Made by a program: the position numbers and the translations under genes. Of a stretch of 64,000 nt of DNA, positions 56,763 to 64,000 are shown piece by piece. How positions within the stretch are numbered: the first letter of the stretch is position 1; each line of letters opens with the position of its first letter. Below the pieces are notes generated by a model. That model was not told where the DNA came from. It searched no databases and saw only the letters and a list, made by a program, of their open reading frames with translations. This stretch comes from Emydura subglobosa (taxonomy: Eukaryota > Chordata > Testudines > Chelidae). The stretch covers positions 4,704,259 through 4,768,258 of the forward strand of contig ML680086.1 of assembly GCA_007922225.1 (NCBI GenBank), written 5' to 3'.

Positions 56763-57591
56763 CTAGTTTAAAGCCCTCCTCACTAGGTTAGCCAGCCTGT
56801 CTGCGAAGATATTCTTCCCTGTCTTCGTTAGATGAATCCCGTCCCTTCCTAGTAATCCTTCTTCCTGGAACAGCATTCCATGATCGAAGAATCCAAAGCC
56901 CTCCCTTTGACACCACCTGTGTAACCACGCATTTACTTCCCCAATGCAACTGTCCCTACCTGGGCCTTTTCCCTGAACAGGGAGGATGGACGAGAACACC
57001 ACTTGCGCTTCAAACTCCTTAATCTCTTTTCCCAGAGCCACATAGTCCGCAGTGATCTGCTCAAGATCATTCTTGGCAGTGTCATTGGTGCCCACATGGA
57101 GGAGCAGGAAGGGGGTAGCGGTCTGAGGACTTGATAAGTTTTGGCAGTCTCTCCGTCACATCCCTAATCCTAGCTCCAGGCAAGCAGCACACTTCTCTAG
57201 TTTCCCGGTCCAGACGGCAGATGGATGACTCCGTCCCCCTTAGGAGGGAGTCCCCGACCACCATCACCCTTCTCTTCCTCTTTGGAATGGTGGTCGTGGA
57301 ACCCCCATCCCTAGGAGAATGCATCTCTTGCCTTCTGATCAAACGGGTCTCCTTCTGATCCATTCCCTCTGAAGGGTCCTCCAAATCATTCTCTGCCGTA
57401 GTACTTGTGCAGAGAGGATGAAAACGATTCCTTACTTCTATCTGCATGGTGGGCACATGGGTTCTCTTTCTTCGGGAGGTCACATGCTGCCAATTTTCTT
57501 CCCCGTTCTTCATTTTCGCCTGCCCGGCCTTCTCTGAATCTTCCTTACGCTCTGCCTGTGCCTGATGGAGAAAGACATCCAAGCCAAGCAA
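56763..57591 (-). pseudogene. CR1 copy 2 ORF1 with SGNH esterase-type domain, frameshifted
   Basis: The N-terminal 80 or so residues are charged (MKNGEENWQHVTSRRKR and similar). An SGNH hydrolase-type domain follows: VMVVGDSLLRG holds block I with the nucleophilic Ser (about 57240-57265), VGTNDTAKND block III (about 57070-57097), and GRDGIHLTKTG block V with Asp and His (about 56820-56850). ORF1 esterase domains are characteristic of CR1. A run of five G on the plus strand (57111-57115) shifts the frame between blocks I and III, splitting the gene into 57591-57082 and 57095-56763. No other stop is seen. ORF2 follows after about 107 bases. Confidence 0.85.
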
Positions 57592-57665
57592 GTCTGGGTC
57601 TCCTGCTCACTGGCCAAGAGCAAGCAGGCAACCTTGTCAGAACCTGAGTGCCCTGCCAGGGGCAT

Positions 57666-59820
57666 TTAAACCAAGTGAGACAGTAGCTTGGTGGGCATCA
57701 TATGTACAGCACACTGTGACACACAGTTTGGAGGAATATGTGTCAGGCACTGCAGCCCACACGTGGCACTGCTGAGGTAATGGCAGCTCTGTAAGGAGGT
57801 AGGGCCTTGATGCTGAAATGTCAGTGAACTGTGGTAAAAGTGGCAGGAACTGGCTGGGAGGATGGGGAAAGGAGCGAGGTGATCTAACTGCAGGGCGGGA
57901 AAGGTGCTTTCAGGTGGACTGGAGGGGACTGCAGGAGGTAATTGAGCCTGAAGGGAGCAGGAAAGCAAGCTGGAGCGGGCTCTGCTGTGTGGTGTGGAGG
58001 AAGCAGCAGCAGGATTTGGGGAGAGCCCAGGGAGAGGGAAGAGTTGGGGCAAAGCAGAAATAAGTGCCTCCAACGCCCTCAATGACAAAAGAAGGAGGTT
58101 GGGGCTGGGACAATCTCCCCTGACAGTGGGCAGGGAGTTCCTGTGGTGCGTCCCATGCAGGGAGCCTTTTAGCTCAGTCATGCTGCCTGGTGCCAGGACC
58201 TGAAGCCGCCAGGAAAGCCACTGCTGAGAGCCAGGGAACAGCTGGCCACTTGTTCTGCCTGACTATAGCTTTAGGGGCTGAATGTTCGGTCCCAGATGTA
58301 CCATTTAGCCTGGCTGTGAAGAGGTGCATGCACCTGCTGCTGGGGTAGGGGGCCCTGTGTGGAGGGGGTGGAGAACATATTCCCACAGCTAGGTGGGAGC
58401 AGGCGCACTTGCCCTCAAAGTCTCAGGAATGGTGCTGCTTATATGCCAGCTCCCTGCCCAGCATGCCTGGCAGCTGCAAGTCGTATTTTCTAAGGCATTC
58501 CTTGTGACCCGGAGGCAGATTTCAAAGGCACAGCGGACAGTTCACTGCCAATAGAATTTGGACACCTACCTGCCCTTTGACAATATCACCCAATGTATTG
58601 CAACCTGGACCAGAGTAGATTTGGACTGCAGGCCTGCCTGAAAGGGCTGGCACAATGCTATAATCGCTCTACCTTGGCAGGGTTCTTGTAGCAGCTGTCA
58701 CTTTACTAGCTAAACCCTAGGACTAGGTTTGGGGAGGTATTTGAGGGCAAGGTTAGTGGCTTTGTGGAGCAGTTCGGGGAAAGCTTTATATGCACTGTGA
58801 CAGACCAGCAAAGGGCACCTGCACTAACATGCAGTAGAAGGTTTGGAAGCTACTGGCAGAAATGCCCTTCACCCTGCTTAGCACAAACAGCGTGGCTGCC
58901 TGCTGGGCTCCTGGTGCCAGACCTGGTGGCCCAAGCTTTGAGCCAGGGCTTTACCCATCCTCCATCCCCGTCCCTCGGCTAGATGCCGGGGTGCAGTTGA
59001 GCAGCTCTGGCTGGTAGGGAGCCCTGCCTGAGGGGATGGAGAACATGTTCGGGCCCTGACACTGACCAGGTGAGAACCCTTGAATTGCTAAACCAGGCAG
59101 CCATGGCTATAGCAGCCCTGTGATAAGCAATGCCTTTTTCACAGCTGTCCTGGCTGCGGGAGAGCTTCTGAAAGGCCATAATGGTTGGCTCTGAGTCACT
59201 GGTGACAGGTAGTATGTGAGCAGAGATGTTTGTGCAGCCGCTTTTCCCTCAGCAGCTCTCCTGGCATCAGTGGATGTGCTACACGGGGCAGGTGCTGAGG
59301 GCTGTGGCTAGAAGCCATTGTGCTGTTGCTATAGCAGCAAAGCTGGCTGGTGCCTTCCCACTGTGCAGGTGGATGACACAGTCCCGTGTGCCTGCTGCCA
59401 TCACGCAGCTCCTTGCACGCACACAGGCACAGGTTCTGGGTGTTGCTAGGCAACTCACCCCAGGGCTGCCCATTTGCTTGCTGCTTCCTTGCAAAGGCTG
59501 GCACGGAGCTTTTGTGGGGAGCCTGGGGACTCTAGGGCTGGGGGGGAGGGGGAGCAGGAGCTTGCCTCAGCTGCCCATAGGCATGTCCCAAAGGCATCAG
59601 TGCTGTGCCAGAGCCTGGGCTGCTCCTAGAAGCAGCATCCCCAACGCTTGTGATTTGAGTATGAGGCTAGTGGTATTTAGGGGGGTTCTGGTAGCCCCCG
59701 GCTGCTGCCATTCCCAGATTGTGGTGAATCGCTGCTTTCACTGCAAACTAAAAAGGGAGTTTCTAGCCCTTAAAGTGGAGGCAGGGCCCATTTTCCAGCC
59801 TGGACACCACAGCAGAAGGC
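57666..59820. other. GC-rich intergenic sequence, no gene recognised
   Basis: Moderately GC-rich with many overlapping open frames on both strands (the longest is 207 codons at 59226-59849, plus strand). Their predicted proteins are Ala/Pro/Ser/Gln-rich, lack conserved motifs, and no splice-compatible continuation was seen. I treat them as compositional. Confidence 0.5.
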
Positions 59821-59839
59821 AGAGAAAAAGAACCCACCG

Positions 59840-59845
59840 TTTATT
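59840..59845 (-). terminator. Possible minus-strand AATAAA of unknown origin
   Basis: Plus-strand tttatt (accgtttattataaaaac) is AATAAA on the minus strand. The AT-rich patch ends a GC-rich block abruptly. It could be the end of an unrecognised minus-strand transcript or retrocopy, but no coding sequence was identified to its right before the SLA2 3' end. Confidence 0.2.
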
Positions 59846-62195
59846 ATAAAAACCCAAAAAAATACACTTTTTAAGCCAGTGTCCTCACGGTGGGGCCTGA
59901 CCTGTGAATTCTCAACACGGGAGGCTGGTGACGTCCTGCTGCTGCTTTGGTGATTTCACTTGTGTGTGCCCTGTAGGCTCCTACCACCCCAGGGACGTTC
60001 AGCCTGCAGAGAGAATCTGTAAATCGAAGAGCTGTGAATGCACGTGACTTGGGTTGAATGGTGATGTATTGGCCGGAGCCTGAAGCTCATTACCGGTACT
60101 GCTACCAAGTGGGAGCAGGATGAAACCTAGGCAGGGCCCAGTGGGGCGTTCACTACTCTTGTCAGGCCTGACCTACTCACTACACCTCACAAGTTCATCA
60201 TGCTACGGACCCAAAAGGTGGGCTGGAATATAGCATTGAAAACTAGCAACTCATTGGACATTAATAGTCTTATGGGGCATGTGTAGCATGTATCCAGAAC
60301 AAAGTGTTGTTGCTGCATGCTAGAATTTTGTTCTTACAATGTGTCTGGCAAGCCCTGAGTAAGCCCAGTCTGTCCTTGACAAACAAATGGCTATTTGCTT
60401 GTCAGCAAACAGATGAGGAGCCACATTTATATAAAAGGTGAACAAAGCCATCAACCTAGCACATGGGGGAGACAGCCTCTTGTGAGGGCTGAACCTCAGT
60501 GAGAGGCAATTGAAACAACTGATTGTCTTCGATATTACTGAAGTGTATCAAGTAAGGGCCTTACTGAATGCTCATGACACCCTGGTGATTAATCTCATTG
60601 TACAATGTCGGTGTTAACACTAGAGGATGATTGGTGAGGACTCACTAATGTTATGCTTTAAAGTCAATGACCAGCCCAAGGGAGAAATGGGTTCCCTCCC
60701 AGCCCAGAGAGAAGGCAGCTCTCTACCTGTCTTCAGTGAGATTACGCAAGGTGTGACCAAAACAATGGAAGGCCTGCTTACATATGACTCAGGAGAGCGA
60801 TGGAAAGGCCTCAGGAAGGGAAGAAAAGCATGGGGTCAGCCTGAGGCTGGGGACAAAACAGTGAGTTTGGGAAGAGATAAAGAGCGAGAAGAATCCAGCT
60901 TGGCATCCATCCTTGTATCTGGGCTGGACAGATACAAGGGCCAAAGCTCTTGCGAAAGATGGGTCCTTCAGCCAAGTTTATGGGAACTGAATATAGGTGA
61001 GAACCTTTTGTAGGCAAAGATCTTTCAGCTAGGGAGACCAGCACCTTGTACTTCTGTGGAAGGGCCTGACTGAGAGAGAATCAACCGTAGCTGGAAAGAA
61101 AGACTGGTAAGAAATCTACCTTGATCCAAGACTAGCTTTAAGGTCTAGTCCCCAGATTGTGTGTTTCACTTTTGTTTGTAACCATTTCTGACTTTATCCC
61201 TTGTCGTTGAACTCACTTAACCCTCTCTCTCTTTACTACACTTGTTTTACTTTTACTCTAAACCAACCCAGTGCTGTGTTTGAAACCAAGGATTGTGAAG
61301 CCCAGTTAAGGCAACAAGCTGCTGTGCTTTTGGCTCTTTAAAGCTCTTCTTACTCTTCCAAGTGTTCCAGCAGAGAGCTAGACGTTTCAGGGCTGACGGT
61401 TTAGGGGAAATTCAGGATGGGGGTACTTGGGGTCACCCTGCAAATAATAACTCAGTCTTGCAGAGAGCAGGGTGGGGCTGTTGTGTTGTAGGCAGGCTGC
61501 TGGGGTTACAATGCTGACCCAGTGCTACCGATCACACCAACACTTAGGGAACATCCTGCTTGTCCGCTGGCTGTTGGTGTCTGGGCAGGCCAGGTGGTGA
61601 CAACTTCTCACAGGTCTGGATTGCACCCCAGAATGTGACACTCTTACCTGGTTCAGCATCCAGTCAGTGGAGAGCACCGTAATCTCCAGTATGGGAAAAA
61701 GCTGCACTGGCTGAGGTCAGGGGGGCTACGTTGGGCAGGAGCAGAAGGCTGGAGGCCTACCTGGCTTAAGGCAGCAGCCATGGCTTGCTTCATACTGTTT
61801 TCTCAATGTTTGAGTCTGAATTTGATAGTCTCAAAAATCTTGGTTTTTTTTCTGTCCCAGCCTGGCAGGACAAACCCAGGAACCTGAGAGTCTATGGAAG
61901 CTGTGGAGGAGCGGGCAATCACCCTACAGCCCTAAGGAGAAGGTTTTAGCGCTTGCTATGGGAGCCAGGTGAGCGAGCGCTTTGCGCAGCTGTAGATAGT
62001 TTAGCTCAGATAGTTTAACAGGCCTAATTTTCATATGCAGATTTTGCATGAAATCTGGAAACACAGTGTCTGCATAGCTTATTGGATATATTTCATGAGT
62101 GTAACTCCTGCCCTGAGCCCACCACCTGTCGGGGAGAGCGGGGGGTGTGTGTGGAGGGGGATGTACAAGTGCCATTTCCACAGGACACAGTTCAG
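59846..62195. other. Intergenic sequence, no gene recognised
   Basis: Between the AT patch at 59840 and the SLA2 3' end. About 60200-61660 has the even composition of a repeat or LTR, and includes a pyrimidine-rich ccctctctctctttac stretch near 61221. I could not identify terminal repeats or a coding remnant. The 128-codon open frame at 60627-61013 has no recognisable domain. Confidence 0.45.
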
Positions 62196-63073
62196 TTTGT
62201 TCAATATTTGCATTTTATTTCAGTTGCCAGCTACAGAACAGTAGTTGGTTCTAGGTCCTGGGCCCAGGCTCACGGTATCTTTAATTTATGAACCGCTGCG
62301 GCTGGGTCAGTGTCTTACAGAGACACCCAGCCTGGCTTTAGGGGGCTTGTCTCTGCAGCAGGTGGGGGAAAGGTGCTCACTTTTCACTGCTGCAGGCCCA
62401 CGCTGCCATCTCAATGCAAACACACTGGCCCATAGGCTTAGAACTTTGCTCCGGCTCTGTGTGCACACGTCTCTCTGCTGGAGCGAGGAGGGGACTGGTG
62501 CTAGCAGGCCAGGACCATTGGCAGAGCTGTGGAATCACGTTGAGGTGCGCTGGCTCATTGTACTCAGTCTCCATCAAGTCAGCCTTAGGCAGGGCCACGC
62601 AGTCAGGCATCACCTTCAGTAGCACCGAACCCTTTTACACACAGCACATAACAGCCCCTCCATGAGTTATTTACCACAGCCTCCTCTTCCTAGCCAGTGC
62701 TTTCCAGCTGTGTGCTGGGCCCGGCCAGAGGCCCTAAGCCTGCCTCTGTGCTGGGGCTGGGCCTTGGCTTTCCAGGCAGACAAAGCTGCCAGGCCTGGAG
62801 GTGCCAGCAGCAGGCACTGGGTTCCTTGAGGTGAAGGGTGGATCCAAGCAGCCCCAAACCACCCAACCCGCCCTGCCCAACCAGCCATCCAGCCTGGCAC
62901 AAGCATGAACCAAGGCCCAGCCGGGGGTCAGCTCAGAGCAGCACTGCTGCAATAAATTACATCCCTGGGGGCTGCCAGCAAATCATTTATACAGGGCAGG
63001 GGAGGGTAAAAGTCCAAGGGTCCTGGAAACAGCTTGGCTAGCTGTCCCCGCTGCAGTCTGCTGGTGCAACAAC
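62196..63073 (-). other. SLA2: SLA2 3' untranslated region
   Basis: From the stop codon (complement of 63074-63076) down to the AATAAA at 62214-62219. GC-rich. The length of about 870 bases and the end point are inferred from the signal; no transposon was recognised inside. Confidence 0.6.
62214..62219 (-). terminator. SLA2: SLA2 polyadenylation signal AATAAA
   Basis: Plus-strand tttatt within gcattttatttcag; on the minus strand gaaataaaatgc, followed by AT-rich aaatattgaacaaac. This is the first canonical signal I noticed downstream of the SLA2 stop. Confidence 0.55.
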
Positions 63074-63224
63074 TCAGGCACTCTTCCACTGGCTGCCCTT
63101 CGTGCCGGAGCTGCTCTCTGGGGGCAGCTCTTCTGTCAGGAAGAGGTAGGAGCTGATGGCTTCCCGCAGACCCAGGCTGACAGGAGCCTCCTCCGTGGCT
63201 GGAGCCTCAGAAAACAGGACCGAG
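63074..63224 (-). CDS. SLA2: SLA2 terminal coding exon
   Basis: 151 coding bases: the acceptor on the minus strand is ctcttctgcctgcag, and TGA is the complement of 63074-63076. The first base completes a Ser codon, then SVLFSEAPATEEAP, LGLREAISSYLFLTEE and a polar C-terminus ending QWKSA. It matches the SLA2 (SLAP-2) C-terminal tail, DSSLLFSEAATGEE followed by GLRESLSFYISL in human as I recall. SLA2 is a Src-like adaptor (SH3-SH2 plus a tail that recruits the CBL ubiquitin ligase) that dampens T- and B-cell receptor signalling. The last 18 or so residues are not recognisably mammalian. SLA is the alternative paralogue, but the LNWQELDSS context favours SLA2. Confidence 0.9.
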
Positions 63225-63585
63225 CTGCAGGCAGAAGAGGGATGCTCCGCACAGTCATGCTACTCCCAGCAGCCTGGCTTCCTAGCGGGGCATGGCCCTA
63301 TGCCATCACTTCCCTGCCCTCCACTCCAGCCAGTGCCAGCTGTCATGGCAGCAAAGGCTGTGTTCCCCTGCGGCTGAGGATCATTGGGTCCCTATGTGCT
63401 GCTCTGCCAAGGTGGAGGCCCCTCCCAGCTCAGCACTAGACCTGGGGGAGCGGTGCGCCCTACGGCCTCAGGAGGCAGGACAGGTCCCCTCACCCCAGGG
63501 CTTCCCCAAACATAAGAGGCCTCAATCCTGCTAACCCAAAGCACGGTGGTGCTGCTCCAGCCCCATGAGGGCAACGACTGCCTAC
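63225..63585 (-). other. SLA2: SLA2 last intron (361 bp)
   Basis: On the minus strand it runs from donor gtaggcag to acceptor ctgcctgcag. Short and GC-rich, no element inside. Confidence 0.88.
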
Positions 63586-63712
63586 CTGTCGAGTTCCTGC
63601 CAGTTGAGAGCCGGGGGCTTGACGACGGCGGGCAGGGGAAGATTCGGGGCTTGCAGGGCGCCTTGGATGAAGCACGGCTCCCTGAGGAGGCAGCACAGCC
63701 CATCCCCGATTT
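63586..63712 (-). CDS. SLA2: SLA2 penultimate exon: end of SH2 domain and start of tail
   Basis: 127 bases on the minus strand, acceptor tgtctctgtcccag, donor gtaggc. It opens with two bases of a split codon (probably Glu), then IGDGLCCLLREPCFIQGALQ, APNLPLPAVV and KPPALNWQELD, and closes with two bases of a Ser codon completed by the next exon. The human SLA2 parallel, as I recall, is ADDICCLLKEPCVLQ and then PLNWKELDS. CCLLREPC is the last strand and helix edge of the SH2 domain. The phase with the next exon is exact: 41 whole codons plus 2+2 bases. The rest of the SH2, the SH3 domain and the N-terminus lie beyond the right edge. Confidence 0.92.
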
Positions 63713-64000
63713 CTGGGACAGAGACACAGGGGACCTCAGCAAGGGCGTCCCCTGTGCTGCCTCCCCCCCACTCCCATGCCCAGTTCTGGGCTCCCGCAGG
63801 CTGCCTCCTTGGCTATGGGGCCACAGCGTAGGGCATCTGCCTCTGCACAAACCTGCGGGTGCACTGCTGCTTCGTGCTACGCAGGGCAGGCGCCTGAAGG
63901 CTAAGGGTGCTGGCACGTGGCCGAGCGGCCCCTCCCCACAGTGCGGAACAGCTCCAGGCCCACGGGCCTGCTGTGCGGACACTTGCCATGCCCGTGCACA
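63713..64000 (-). other. SLA2: SLA2 intron, running off the window
   Basis: GC-rich sequence upstream (on the minus strand) of the SH2-end exon. No further SH2 exon was recognised. A long open frame on the plus strand across the SLA2 exon and intron is a shadow. Confidence 0.6.

Larger units (their letters stand above)
53793..57665 (-). mobile_element. CR1 LINE copy 2, near full length
   Basis: 3.9-kb CR1 on the minus strand, inserted in an older plus-strand LINE. The 3' terminus is the complement of aatcatagaatattagagt (53793 on). It holds ORF1 (57591 to 56763) and ORF2 (56655 to 53873). The 5' end is placed near 57665 because similarity and coding style end there, but it could start a little further right. 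Indels break both ORFs. Confidence 0.9.

Noticed and set aside
63392..63982. 196-codon minus-strand frame and an overlapping plus-strand open frame at the right edge
   Set aside because: Both are shadows of the SLA2 penultimate exon and GC-rich introns. The real coding frame is different and is fixed by splice phase and SH2-end similarity.
1..64000. CRISPR arrays, operons, phage or plasmid features
   Set aside because: Exon-intron genes, LINEs and DIRS elements show this is vertebrate nuclear DNA; no regularly spaced repeats or bacterial signals are present.

Overview
This is vertebrate nuclear DNA, most likely from a turtle or another non-avian reptile. It holds spliced exons of two conserved vertebrate genes in a repeat landscape of CR1 LINEs, DIRS-type tyrosine-recombinase retrotransposons and a Ty3/Gypsy-type element. 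CR1 plus many DIRS copies is typical of turtles; the species itself cannot be read from the sequence. There are no bacterial-style operons, CRISPR arrays or recognisable tRNA/rRNA genes.

Layout. (1) 1-31425: the 3' half of PHF20 on the plus strand, five coding exons (11936-12035, 15639-15834, 20589-20988, 25949-26132, 28586-28728) and a 3' UTR of about 2.7 kb. All splice phases agree and together encode 340 residues. The introns hold a degraded DIRS copy (2325-5575), a separate DIRS 3' terminus (7407-7850), palindromic repeats, an LTR-like insertion (17706-18471) and a nest in which a Ty3/Gypsy element (24260-25735) interrupts a DIRS relic (22870-24259). (2) 31425-46030: a DIRS cluster. One copy keeps both inverted terminal repeats (31878-37710). 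A second plus-strand copy (38296 to about 42830) is joined tail to tail with a minus-strand copy (42824-46030), both broken inside the recombinase gene. (3) 46030-57665: LINEs, including two related minus-strand CR1 copies (49150-51862 and 53793-57665), each inserted into an older LINE. The second keeps ORF1 (esterase type) and ORF2 (endonuclease plus reverse transcriptase), broken by indels. (4) 57666-62200: GC-rich, mostly unassigned. (5) 62200-64000: the 3' end of SLA2 on the minus strand, two coding exons and the 3' UTR.

PHF20 and SLA2 converge. PHF20 is a chromatin reader of the MOF/NSL acetyltransferase complex; SLA2 is a Src-like adaptor that dampens lymphocyte receptor signalling. No functional link between them is implied. 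The transposon genes are all broken by stops or frameshifts as given. The freshest are the minus-strand DIRS and the two CR1 copies, several of whose frameshifts sit in homopolymers, so read error is possible for some.
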